A program made the translations under genes and the position numbers. The notes under the pieces are model-generated. The model searched no databases and was not told where the DNA came from. It saw only the letters and a list, made by a program, of their open reading frames with translations. DNA of 64,000 nucleotides from assembly GCA_004335835.1 (NCBI GenBank), contig RWJK01001792.1, forward strand, positions 146,488 to 210,487, given 5' to 3'. Below, piece by piece: positions 35,086-45,549 of this stretch. The stretch is from Scenedesmus sp. ARA3 (Eukaryota > Chlorophyta > Chlorophyceae > Sphaeropleales > Scenedesmaceae). How positions within the stretch are numbered: position 1 is the stretch's first letter; each line of letters opens with the position of its first letter.

Positions 35086-36831
35086 CACAGTGCTCAATTG
35101 AGTGCCTGCTGCAGCCGTGGGCGCTGGTGGAAGTGCACTCCGTGCTACTAGCTGGCGACCCTGCATGCCAGCTTTCCAGCCTAACTGCACTTTTGCAGAT
35201 GCTGGAGATGCTTTTCAAGCAGAGCGGCGAGCTGCCTGCCTCACTGAAGCACAGCCTACTGCAGCCCGTGCTGCTGCAGCTGCTGCCGCGCCTGCAGCAC
35301 GCGATAGCTGACCCGGCCAGCTGCACTGGCGAGAATGGGAGCATAGACAGCCGCATTGAGGCTGGCTTGGCAAAACTGCTGCTGCTGCTGCTGGCAGATG
35401 CAGGTGAGGCCCTCACCTGATGGAGGTGAGGCCCCCACCTGATGGAGGTGAGGCCCCCACCTGATGGAGGTGAGGCCCNNNNNNNNNNNNNNNNNNNNNN
35501 NNNNNNNNNNNNNNNNNNNNNNNNNNNNNNNNNNNNNNNNNNNNNNNNNNNNNNNNNNNNNNNNNNNNNNNNNNNNNNNNNNNNNNNNNNNNNNNNNNNN
35601 NNNNNNNNNNNNNNNNNNNNNNNNNNNNNNNNNNNNNNNNNNNNNNNNNNNNNNNNNNNNNNNNNNNNNNNNNNNNNNNNNNNNNNNNNNNNNNNNNNNN
35701 NNNNNNNNNNNNNNNNNNNNNNNNNNNNNNNNNNNNNNNNNNNNNNNNNNNNNNNNNNNNNNNNNNNNNNNNNNNNNNNNNNNNNNNNNNNNNNNNNNNN
35801 NNNNNNNNNNNNNNNNNNNNNNNNNNNNNNNNACCTGATGGAGGTGAGGCCCCCACCTGATGGAGGTGAGGCCCCCACCTGATGGAGGTGAGGCCCTCTG
35901 GGTTTGCGCTGTAAGCCCTCGCAAACATCGTAGCCATGTACAGCAATGCACAGCATCTACCTCAACGATGTCACCTGTTCCAACTGCAGACTGTCCCTCT
36001 CTCACCTGTAAGCCAGCTGTTTCATCTGTAAGCTGCTGACTGCCAGCTGTTAGGGAGACAGCATCTGCTTACCTCTAGCAGAGTAACAGCTGCTCGCAAA
36101 GTAGTTGTGCCCAGTTCTGGACCCAGTACTTGCTGCCTTGCCTTGCCATTATGTGTCCTCAAAGTACCCTGCTTTGTTTGTTCTTGCGTGCAGGGGAGGG
36201 GCTCTCGCCAGAAACTGAGGACTACCTGATTGCCCTGTTTGCCACAATATGCAGCTGTGGCAGCAGCAGCAGCAGCAGCCATGGCCTGCCGCTGTCCTCC
36301 TTTGGGCAAGACGCATCAGCAGAGGCCTTGGACAGCGATGACGAGCTAATCAATGCTTACTTTGACATGATCTGTGGCAGCAGCAGCAGCAGCAGCAGCA
36401 GCGAACACAACAACAGCAGCAGCAGCAGCAGCAGCCCAGGCTGGCTGCTGTCATCCTTTGAGGCGGCGCTGAGGCATGGCCGTGGGCAGGACACACTCGG
36501 AAGGTCCCCAGAGCGTGACGCAACGTTTGACGCGGCATGTGACCTTGCGTGGGCTACTGCGGATACAGCGTCCCTGCAGCAGCTAGTCAGTCGCTGCTTC
36601 GGGCAGTTCACTAATGGCATGCAGATGCTGGATAAGCTGTTTGCCCTGGAAGTGAGCTGCCTGAAGTACGCATGGTGCGGCATTGGTAGTTCACCTCTGC
36701 CAAACAACCTACATTGCGTGATGATCATGGCAGACAATGTCCGCCGCGTTTGCTGCACAGTGATTGATGTAATCAAGGAGCAACACCAGCAGCAGGGTTG
36801 CGCCAGCATCAGAGGCAGCAGCAGTGCGGGG

Positions 36832-36862
<31 letters not shown>

Positions 36863-37939
36863 TCCGCACAGCCAGCAGTGCAACCAGCAGCATCCATGCA
36901 GTGACAGCCAGCCAGCAGCCAAGCTTGGCAGTTCGCCAAGCTGAGCCAGCAGCAGCAGCAGCAGCAGGTGGTGCTGCTGCACAGTGGGTGGCGCTGCTGA
37001 GCCGCTGCCTGTTTGTGGCTGCAAGTGCTGCAAGCGAGCCTTTGGAGCCCCTATCACTAGGCAGCTTTGGTGCGGCTGACGCAGATGACTCTGAGCAGGA
37101 TCCTTTTGAGGAGCTGTTGGAGTGGTGCAAGAGCTGCTCAGATGACTTGTCACGCTACCTGGATGTGGCTGGTTTACCAACGGACATCCTGCTGCAGCTG
37201 CGGCAGCAGGGTACCTCAGTAAGTCCTCCACCAAACACCCAACAGCAGCTGCAGCTGCAGGTGGGCAACCTGCATGATGGTGCAGCAGGCCGCCAACAGC
37301 AAACACTGCAGCAGGGTGCCTTTGCGCAGGCAGTTGCGGGGCGCATCCCACTCAGAAAGGCCTGCAACAACCCTGGCTGTACAAGCCTGGCGCAGCGCAG
37401 CGGGCTGCTGCTGGTTGGGGGCAAGAGCTGCGTGTGCGCTCGCTGCAAGGCGGCAAGGTGAGAAGTGGGAAGCTGGTTATGCTATGTGTGTTGTAATATC
37501 AGGCCAGCAGTGCCTTACCAGCTGCACGCTTGAAAGCCCTATTCGCCTGTCACTGCTCAGTCGCATCACTGCTTTGCACGCGTTATATACATTACATTAC
37601 ATGCTCCACTCAACGAGGAGTGGGAACCCCAGTCAGGAGCCAAAAAGAGACTCATAGGGGGAAGTGGGAACCCCAGTCAGGAGCCAACGAGAGGCTCATA
37701 GGGGGAAGCTGCACGCTTGAAATATAACAGGCTGTACTCGGTCCCTGCTCATTTCAGCAAGCGTTCAGTTCCATCCTGCTGGGTCACCTTCAAGAGCAAC
37801 CAAGCCGACTCTTATGAGCACATGCATGTGACTGCCGCTGCTGATGCCGCTAATCTCGCTGCCAGGTACTGCTGCAATGCCTGCCAAGTGGAGCACTGGA
37901 AGTGGCATAAGAAGCTGTGCAAGAGCAGGGCCCAGCCGC

Positions 37940-37974
<35 letters not shown>

Positions 37975-38004
37975 ACAGCAGAGACAACAGCAAGCCAGCA
38001 GTAG
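33286..38004 (+). CDS. MYND zinc-finger protein, type A copy 2
   Basis: Four exons: 33286-33698, 34003-35403, 36194-37457 and 37866-38004. Exons 2 to 4 join in frame. The C terminus carries a complete MYND finger: CNNPGC and CVCARC at the end of exon 3, then YCCNACQVEHWKWHKKLC in exon 4. Exon 1 starts MQRFKLAPVAEGVSVLKVLA but has one extra base near 33390 relative to copy 1. Its frame therefore changes from RLQPKLF to one reading MIQQLAGEEPRLAIQ, homologous to copy 1. This may be an indel error or a real frameshift. Exon 3 contains SSFEAALRHGRGQD and VSCLKYAWC, conserved in copies 1 and 4. Intron 2 holds a 22-bp minisatellite with a 354-bp gap; intron 3 holds a dispersed repeat. Function beyond protein binding by MYND is unknown. 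Confidence 0.75.
34181..34290 (+). repeat. CAG and CACCAG repeats coding Ser/Thr in MYND copy 2
   Basis: A compound tract in exon 2: AGC repeats, then alternating ACC/AGC (Thr-Ser), then AGC again, keeping the frame open. Confidence 0.9.
35401..35895 (+). repeat. 22-bp minisatellite containing a splice-donor sequence, with gap
   Basis: The donor of MYND copy 2 exon 2 (GCAG|GTGAGGCCC) starts an array of 22-bp units, GGTGAGGCCCCCACCTGATGGA. Three are seen before and two or three after a run of N at 35479-35832. Each unit carries GGTGAGG and, inverted, CCACCT. The true array length is unknown. Confidence 0.95.
35479..35832. other. Assembly gap (354 N)
   Basis: Run of N bounded on both sides by the same 22-bp minisatellite, so the missing sequence is probably more of the array. 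Confidence 1.
37585..37708 (+). repeat. Dispersed repeat, copy in MYND copy 2 intron 3
   Basis: ATTACATTACATGCTCCACT is followed by CAACGAGGAGTGGGAACCCC and AGTCAGGAGCCAA. The latter half (GTGGGAACCCCAGTCAGGAG) is repeated once more at about 37658. It matches 42052-42132 closely. The origin is unknown; it may be a fragment of a mobile element. Confidence 0.9.
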
Positions 38005-39122
38005 CAAGAGCATGGTCACTGCAGTCAGGTTCGTGTACTGCCTGTGGAGCATGCTTGTGTGTAGTGTTCGCGTAGTGGTCGCCTCTGAGAAGTGTTGTGG
38101 GACGTTGCAGCATCTGGCATGCGCCTGCACCACTGGTCCAGCACGTGGCGTGCATCTTGAACGAGTCATGTGTTGTGTACACACTAGCGCTGTTAACTGC
38201 ATTGAGCTGGTGTTATCATGCCTGCAGGGATTTCACAGCGCTGCAATGTGTGCATGCAATGTGTGCATGCAAGGCTTCAACCAGCACTTTGGTCGGTTTG
38301 TTTGGTGCGCCCTGATCAAAGAGGAGAACATTTGCGGTTCAACATGTGAACTTGCCCAATGTGCAGAGCACACGCTCAGGGTGCAGTACACGTGGACAGT
38401 GTGCTTTCAACTTGCACACGTCGGTCGTCATTCGGTCAGTAGATCAACCCGGTAGATGGCATTGCTGATCATCTCAAGCTGTCACCTCCAAGCACGTCTG
38501 ATACCAAGTTTGGAAAGTATAACTTACAAGCACAGCTCATGCGCAGCACTACCTGCAACATACACACAATTGCGGCTATGTACAGCCTGCAAGCTTGACA
38601 GCAGCGTCGGCAACGCATTCGTAGCGTAGACGGCTGCTGCAGTTCACCACCACAAGCTACGCTGCCAGGCAGAAACGCCAGTAACAGCTGACAGCATGCT
38701 CCAGAGAGCTGCCATATCAAACTTCAGTGCACGCGGAGTAGACAAGCCCGTGCAGGAATGCAGCCCTCACACAGCTAGATGGTCGACATGGTGCGTCACC
38801 ACCACACCTGAACATGCTGCAGACGACGCAACAACTGTGCACGGCCGGGCAAACCATGCAATGGCCGCCTACGGCTAGCAGCAGGCCGAAATGGGTGTTG
38901 CTTGTTTCGGCAGCTGCCAAGACACAAAGTTGGTGCAAGTGTCAAGATGGTGTGACTATGAACCAGCTGCCTTCAACAGTTGAAAATGTTGTGCAACATG
39001 TGCATGCCCGCCAGCAAACGGCCGAGTTCACTACCGAATTCAGCAGACCATGCTTGATCTAGATGCATCCAACCTAAACTGCAGCCAGAGCACTGCTCTG
39101 GCAGGTGAAGTTGTGACCAGCC
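38005..39122. other. Convergent intergenic region; nothing recognised
   Basis: This lies between the stop of MYND copy 2 (plus) and the stop of MYND copy 3 (minus). No convincing coding, RNA or repeat feature was found. Confidence 0.5.
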
Positions 39123-41427
39123 TCACACACATGTCTCTCCAGCAGCAGACATGCGCTTGCAGGCATGCTTGTGGTGCTCCCAGTCAGCCACCTGGCAGGT
39201 CGCACTGCAGTAGCGGCACTTGCAGCGTGTGCAGCGCTTGCTGGCAGCAGCAGTCTCACTTACTCGAGCCAGGCACTCACAGCTGGGGTTGTTGCAAACT
39301 AGCGGCAGCGGTGCAGCAGCTGCTAGAGCCCGGCACAACTCAACGGCGTCTGTGTACTGCTGCTCACTTTGCTGCGTGTCTTCATGAAGGCTGGCTGCGC
39401 CCAGAGCAGCAGAGAGGCGGTGCACATCACGCCAGCCAGGTCACTTTGCTTCGAAAGCGGCCACTGCTGCTGCCCAGCTTTCAGAACGCTGCTGCAGCTG
39501 CAGCAGGTAGCCCCAGCTGACCTGCTGGGCGCTGCAGGGGTGGCCGGGCCTGCTGCTGCTGCTGCTGCTGCTGCTGCCGGTGCTAGCTGCATGAGCAGCA
39601 CCAGCAGCAGCAGGTGCCAGTGTTGTTGTTGCTGCAGCTGCAGTGCTGCCTGCAGCTGTTGCTGGTGCTGCTTCTGGTGCTGCTGCTGCTTCCATTGTGC
39701 CAGTTTCTGTGAAGGCAAGCACCGCCTGCAGCATCGCCTGCAGCATGTGACTCTGCCATCAAAACCACTGACCGGGTGCAGTGTCTACCTCACCGCTGCT
39801 GCAGGTGGGTGCTCCAACCAGCTTCCAACGCAGTGAAGCGTCAGCGTGCTCTGGCGCCCACTTCTCAACGTAGATTGGGTAGGCTTTCAAGCACTTGAAC
39901 AGCAGCTGCGGCCCTGCTGCCTGCATTGCGTCTGCCAGCTGCACCAGGCTGCGAGCAGCGGCCGCAGACAGCAGAGCAGTGCTTGCAGCCGCCTGGCTGC
40001 TGGTGCAGCGACTGCTGCTGCTGCTGGCAGCAGCACCAGTGGCACTGCCACCCTGCGCTGCACTCACCAGGCGGCTAGCTATGGTGCAGCGCAGCAGAGG
40101 AGTAATAGAATAAAGAGCCGCTGGGAAGCATGCTGCTGCTTTCTGCATGCGCCCGTCATCTCCTGCTGTCGCGGCTGCTGCCTGGCCCTGCAGCATGATA
40201 GACGCCCTGGTCAGCTGCGCTGCCCTCTTTGCAAAGCTGGTGACAGCAGAGGCGAGGCCTGCCACTGCTGCTGTGTTGTCTAATGCTGCAGGAGCCCCTC
40301 CAACAGGGCCCAGCACTGCAGCTGCTGCGTGAGCCAGCACCTCAAGTGCTGCCATCATGTCTGCTGCCTGCAGCACTGGCGAGCGCATGTAGCAGTCGAT
40401 GAGGGCTGCAAACGCCTGCGGGTGTGCTGCTGCCAGGCGGAACATTGGTGCTGCTTCCATCCCTGCAGCAGACAGCAGATGATGCAGAGGAACAGTGGAA
40501 GCGCAGGTATGTCAGACCCAGCCTTGTTTTACAAAGATCAAGTCACAGTGCTGTCCCACAATCATGAAGAATCTTGCAGCCCCCATGCATGGCAAACATC
40601 TTCTTGCGCATATAACATTGCGGCTGCATTTGGTAAACGTACCAAGCAACTAAGCACAGCACTTCGCCATGTTACTGCAGGCGTGTAGCACACCACAAAC
40701 CAGCAAGGTGGCTTGATGGGGATGAAATGCAGCCTGCCGCAGTTTGGCAGATCGACGTTGAATCCAAAGTGCATCCCCTTACCTTCTGTTGCTTCCACCA
40801 GCTGCAACCTGTCAAGCCCAGGTGCAGCAACAGCAAGTGCCAGCAGCTGATGCCGGAAGCAGCCATGAATATGAGCTGTGCTAGCCTCCGCTATGATGGC
40901 GCTCCACTCATTGCTGTGTGCACTCAGCTGCAGCTGCTGCAGTGGTGCTGCCAGCGCCTGCAGCAGCGGCAGTCCGGCCTGCTGCAGCACCTCAGGTGGC
41001 AGGCAGCTGCTGCCAGCCAGTAGCATTGCATGCAGCTGCCTGTGCAGCAGCATGTTGCTTGCCTGCAGCAGCCGAGCCGGGTGCCGGCCCCTGTGCAGTG
41101 GCTGTGCCTGCTGCTCGTGCTGCAGGCACTGCACTGCGCTGGCAGCCAGCAGCTGCAGCTCCAGCACCAGCCGCACAGCAGCAGCCGACAGCGCAGGGGC
41201 GCTGCCATCTAATGCTGAGCTGCCAGGCTGCAGCGTGTAACTGTGCTGCAAGCTGAGATCCAGCGCAGCTCCCGACAAAGAAGCCTGATGAATAAATGGC
41301 ACGCGGTTCATGTTTTTGGTGGCAATCACCCTGCTTGCGTCCAGGTAGGTCTGGCCGCCCGGCAGCAGCTGCAGCATGTCGTGATGCTGGTGGAAGGCAG
41401 GGATGGGCAGCAGGTCTGCCCGTAGGT

Positions 41428-41459
41428 GCTGCTGCTGCTGCTGCTGCTGCTGCTTGCCG

Positions 41460-41500
<41 letters not shown>

Positions 41501-41503
41501 GCT
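41428..41503 (-). repeat. CTG/CAG tract coding polyGln in MYND copy 3
   Basis: Two plus-strand CTG runs separated by a TGCCG interruption. On the gene strand they are CAG codons giving Gln blocks (residues between HQQHSEQ and HLRADLLP). Confidence 0.9.
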
Positions 41504-41979
41504 GTGCTGCTGGTGCAGCATCATGGTCAAGACCGCCAGCAGCTGCAGCAGCTGCTGCGCCACTGCAGGCTTGCGCAGCAGGCTGACGGCCTCAGCTGCT
41601 GCTGCTGTGTCTAGGTCAATCATCAGATTGCACAGCCTCCAAATGAACTCTCCGAACGCCGCCTGCACCCGGCTGTACTTCAACCAGACTGACTGATTGC
41701 TGCTGAGGTCCGCAACTGCTGTGCCTGTTGCAATGAGCCTGCTGCAGCACTGCAGCTGCTGCAGCAGCGGCAGCGCTGCCTGCAGCAGCGTGGGCACCTC
41801 CGAGGGCACGGAAGGCATCCAGTCAGCCCAGGTGTGGCCCAGCATGAGCATGATATCAAATATCATGCACAGCGCGTTGCATTCACCGCCGTGTGTGTTT
41901 GCTGCCTGCTGCTGCTGCTGCCGCTGCTGCATCAGCAGCTGCATAAGCTCTGCCCAGCTGACCAGTGCACCTGCACACG

Positions 41980-42022
<43 letters not shown>
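41980..42022 (-). repeat. CAG/CTG tract upstream of the copy 3 exon 2 acceptor
   Basis: A plus-strand CAG run is a CTG run on the gene strand, ending 10 bp before the exon 2 acceptor (exon start 41970). The copy 5 acceptor has a shorter CTG tract at the same place. Confidence 0.85.
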
Positions 42023-42024
<2 letters not shown>

Positions 42025-42051
42025 TTGAGATTTGCCGTGATACGGTTGGCT

Positions 42052-42132
42052 CATTCATACATTACATTACATTACATGCTCCACTCAACGAGGAGTGGGA
42101 ACCCCAGTCAGGAGCCAACGAGAGGCTCATTC
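42052..42132 (+). repeat. Dispersed repeat, copy in MYND copy 3 intron 1
   Basis: Nearly identical to 37585-37650 (CATTACATGCTCCACTCAAC, then GAGGAGTGGGAACCCCAGTC). The following TACTTCCAAATGTGACT (about 42150) resembles AACTTCCAAAATGTGACT at about 44350, suggesting a third, more degraded relative at 44300-44365. Confidence 0.9.
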
Positions 42133-42927
42133 ACTTCTGGCAGCTAGGGTACTTCCAAATGTGACTTGTTGAACTGTTTCAGAAAATAACCTAGCGCTTT
42201 AACAAGCGGACGTCACATTCACTTGTTTTCCTGCCATTTGGCAAGCGACCTGTAATGCCTATGACCATGCCCAAAGCAATACACCATGGCTCCTCAACTC
42301 TTCTGCACTCAATCATGTGCCTGAAAGCGTTCTCAGTGCTGCAGGGAACAACCACAAGGCAACTCTTCGCCCACTTGAGTGCCGCATTCCGCAGCCAAGG
42401 CACCCACCTGACTGCAGCAGCTGCTGCGTCATGCTGACCGCAACTCCTGCGACAGCAGCTTTGCTGCTGCCCTTCAATGCTCTGCAGCTGAACAGCTGCT
42501 CAGCTAGCATAAGCAGCATGTGCATAGCAGCATACCAGGTGCCTTCCAACGTGCCCAGCTGCAGGTGATAGCTCTGCAGCGCTGCAGTCAGCTGCTGTGG
42601 CTGCTGCTGCAGCCACACCATCAGTACACCTGCACTGTAGACTGGCTGGTGGCGCAGCACGTCTTGCAGCAGCTTGACTGCTGCTTCTGCCTCTGCGTCA
42701 GTGTCAGCATTTCCAGGCAGCGCTGCATACACCTGCTGCAGGCTGCTGTTGCAGTCAGCCAGCACTGCCCGCTGTGCTGCATTTGGTCGAGCAGGCAGAG
42801 GGCGCTGCATCAGCTGAGCCACTTGAGAGCTGCGCACCAGAATGCTTAGCTTGATTGCTGCAGCCTCCACTTGGTTTGTCCGCTGGGCAGGTTGCATTGT
42901 GTATAGCACCAGTGCCGGGCTGTCCAC

Positions 42928-42959
<32 letters not shown>

Positions 42960-43056
42960 TGCTGCCTGTTGCTGCTGTTGTTCTTCAGCTGCAATCTACA
43001 GTCGTTTCAACCGACCAAGGGCCATAACAGGTCACATAGGCATGATCAGATAGCTT

Positions 43057-43311
43057 CTAATGCTTGGTAAGACCGTCTCTCAAGCAGAACGTCCCAGGGC
43101 CGAGCACCGTGTTTGTCCAAGGTGTGTCGTCTGTGAGGCTATGCACGCTCAACGAAAACTGACGCAAGTAATATGCATTTGAAGTGATCCTAGTGATATA
43201 TTTGGCGATGTTGATGTTGACTGACGGCACCTGCGCGACGTTAGCCCAACTGGTTTGCACCCTGAACCTGGGCTTTGAAAGATCCGCCATCACACCTGCA
43301 TACCACTCCAT
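43057..43311 (-). CDS. Orphan short frame, unknown
   Basis: An 84-residue frame starting MEWYAGVMADLSKPRFRVQT and containing VNINIAKYITRITSNAYYL. It is free of the Ala/Gln/Leu bias of shadow frames here and has balanced, protein-like composition. I do not recognise it. It could be a small gene, one exon of a larger gene, or a relic of a mobile element or virus. No splice partners were found. Confidence 0.3.
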   Translation of the reverse strand: MEWYAGVMADLSKPRFRVQTSWANVAQVPSVNINIAKYITRITSNAYYLRQFSLSVHSLTDDTPWTNTVLGPGTFCLRDGLTKH

Positions 43312-43429
43312 ACACGGCTGGAAATGCTCATAAACGATGACGTGATTGCTGTAATTTGTTAGGGCTCGCCTTTAACCGCATTTCAGCCAACAGGCCCACA
43401 AATAGGCCCACCATTGGGAGTGAGTGGGC

Positions 43430-43525
43430 CCGCAAATGTGCGCTTCCACGGTGCAAACACAGGAAGGTGTGGCATTGCCACGACTGCTACGAGCTGCACT
43501 GCAAGTGGCACACCAGATTTTTCTG
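43430..43525 (+). other. Cys/His-rich reading, possible zinc-binding relic
   Basis: In one plus-strand frame this reads CALPRCKHRKVWHCHDCYEL and then HCKWHTRFFC, with paired Cys and His spacing like the terminal zinc-binding segment of some transposases. A loosely similar CHFKFHTRFLC reading occurs upstream of MYND copy 1 near 28600. Family not identified. Confidence 0.25.
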
Positions 43526-44900
43526 CTTTGCTATTTGTTTGCTATATGGAAGCTACCAGCAGCCTGCCACCGGGCGAGATCCAACCATCATGGCCAGCAG
43601 CCTGCCAAGTAATACATATCGAAGTGCATCGGCAGTGGCTACAGAAAGGCACTGCTCTGCTTTACCACACTAGGAGCTAATCAAGAATGTAAACGCAAGT
43701 TAGGTGAGTTGTTGTGAGCTGTGTTGTATGAGGTATGAGGTGTGTTGTGTTGCTTTGTGTGGGTTGCATGTGATGCCCCATGCTTGATTCACTCAGGTGC
43801 ACATGGCACATGTGCCCCTGTTTCCTCGCATGTTCCCCTCGGCTCCGCCTTGGGGAACATGCCGTAAAAACTGTCTCCAATCGTTAGCGCAAAAATCCGG
43901 GCCGGATTTATGCAGAACTTGCCAAAGTCTCAACTTGCAACAACAGCCTGCCAACCTGCCTGCATGCCAGCAGCCGGCCAAGCCCTGTACAATATATAAC
44001 ACACAATTCGTGACTGGCAGAGTATCCAACATCATTCTCCTTAACAGTATCAAACCATCGTCAAGGCGCAGGCAGTCCTGACAGCCTCCTGCACATGACA
44101 GACCAGCAGCAGCCATGCGCTTGCGTGCATGCCTGTTCCCATTCAAGCCAGGCGATGAATTCTGCACTGCTCGGTGTCAAATTGGTACAACGTGCAAGCA
44201 GGTCAATCAGCTGCCCTGGGTTCAATAAGCGGTCACCAAGCGACTGGCAGGACTGCGCCGCCAGCTTGGCACGAGTGACTGGTTGAGTTTTTCTCTCTGC
44301 CCAATGAGCCTGTCATTGGCTCCCCAACGGGCGAGGTTACTCTTGTAACTTCCAAAATGTGACTCATGGCGCAGCACAGGTGGCCGTAAAGCACTGGAAC
44401 CGCAGCTGATCAACCAGCGACGGAACGCCGCATTACACCGGCGATTGGCCATCGCCAAAGCGCAGCAGGCAGAACATGCAAATTGCCTGTCTGTACAAAG
44501 CAGACAGCGGTGCACTGCGCAGCAGTCAACTGCGGCAACTGCAATCAACAGCCACCTGTTGGTTGCTGATTATTCAACAGCGACCACGTGCCATCATGCC
44601 CAGCACAAAGAGTAACATGGTAAGTCAGCTGATGTCAGTCGCATGCTAGTTCCTGAGCTCGCAGTGCAGCACATCAATATGCCACTATATGTCCGCGTAC
44701 AGAAGACATAATGGTAACGTCAACCCCGCCTACGCGCGTCAGCACTGTCTGTAGCCCGCTGCGCATTCAAAATTGTGGTTGATACTGCTGTCGTATCCCC
44801 AACACATGGTGCAGCTGCGCTGCCAAACACAGTGTATTCCATATAACATTAGGTCTGTGGCATACATGAGTCAGCGGCCAACAGCGCAACCACACAGTGG

Positions 44901-44971
44901 TCTATCAATATACCGTGTTTGTACGCTGTGTCACACAGTGACACAGCGTACAAACACGGTATATTGATAGA
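44901..44971. repeat. Perfect palindrome: 34-bp arms, 3-nt loop
   Basis: Left arm 44901-44934 starts TCTATCAATATACCGTG. The loop is ACA (44935-44937). Right arm 44938-44971 is the exact reverse complement. Pairing ends at the next base on each side. Candidates are a tiny terminal-inverted-repeat element, a hairpin RNA precursor, a template-switch scar or a fold-back artefact. Confidence 0.97.
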
Positions 44972-45549
44972 TGAAGGGTCTTGAACACCAGGCCAGCGGA
45001 CCTGCAGGACCAGCAGGGAGCCGCCCAAATGAAATCCGCCATACAAATGCAAGCCCGAGCCTGCAGTCACCACAGTTGTGGTAGCTACCCAGCAACTGCG
45101 CTGCTATCCCTTGAATAATTGTACACACCAGCACCAAGCATGACAGGTCAACATCATCCGCAGGTAAACAGGTCAACAAGGTCTAGCATTGCAACAGTCA
45201 TCGTGCACGTCAGCATCAGTGCTACACAAGGGTGTCCTGCAGGAGCCACACACCATGCTGCCACCCGAATCACACAGCCTAGAGACGACACGCGCCATCA
45301 ATCACGCCGGCAGCGCAGGATCTAGGGTAAACACACATGAGCGAGTGTAAAGCGTTGCAACGCCACAAACAATCCAATTCCTGCAAAATCTGGGATCACC
45401 AAGTGCTAGCAACACCAGCAGGACAAGCTGCATGTCAGCAGCTCTGCATGCTACGCACGACACCAACAAGCGCGCGAGAATAACCTGGTGCCAGCTGGCT
45501 GCAGCTGCTGTGTCCTGCGAAGGCCATGCTGCTGGCGCCACAGCCACAG

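Larger units (their letters stand above)
39123..42897 (-). pseudogene. MYND zinc-finger protein, type B copy 3, two in-frame TGA
   Basis: Three exons on the minus strand: 42897-42408, 41970-40783 and 40462-39123. Phases agree and total 1006 codons including the stop. The start was set at MQPAQRTNQVEAAA, aligning with copy 5. Exon 2 includes LRADLLPIPAFHQ, LLPGGQTYLDAS and long polyGln. Exon 3 starts with EAAPMFRLAAAHPQAF and ends in a complete MYND finger (CNNPSC, CTRC, YCSATCQVADWEHHKHAC). Two in-frame TGA codons interrupt exon 3. One is near 39760, where copy 5 has Gly in a H-G-W-Q context. The other is near 39440, where copy 5 has Trp in AKWPGWAD. The rest of the frame is intact, so inactivation looks recent. 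Assembly error is an alternative. Confidence 0.75.
42898..45549. other. Region between MYND copy 3 and the MYB gene; no confident gene
   Basis: Contents are a CTG run at 42930-42957, a short minus-strand frame (43057-43311), a Cys/His-rich plus-strand frame around 43430-43520, a degraded dispersed repeat near 44300-44365, and a perfect palindrome at 44901-44971. Base composition is less CAG-rich than the flanks, which may indicate decayed mobile-element material. Confidence 0.5.

Noticed and set aside
34406..35956. Long minus-strand open frame of over 500 codons opposite MYND copy 2
   Set aside because: It spans the N gap and is antisense to exon 2 of copy 2. Its Leu/Cys/Ser composition is the reverse reading of CAG repeats.
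39430..39770. TGA codons of MYND copy 3 as selenocysteine sites
   Set aside because: Neither aligns with cysteine in copy 5 (they align with Gly and Trp), and no selenoprotein family is involved. I did not find a supporting hairpin.
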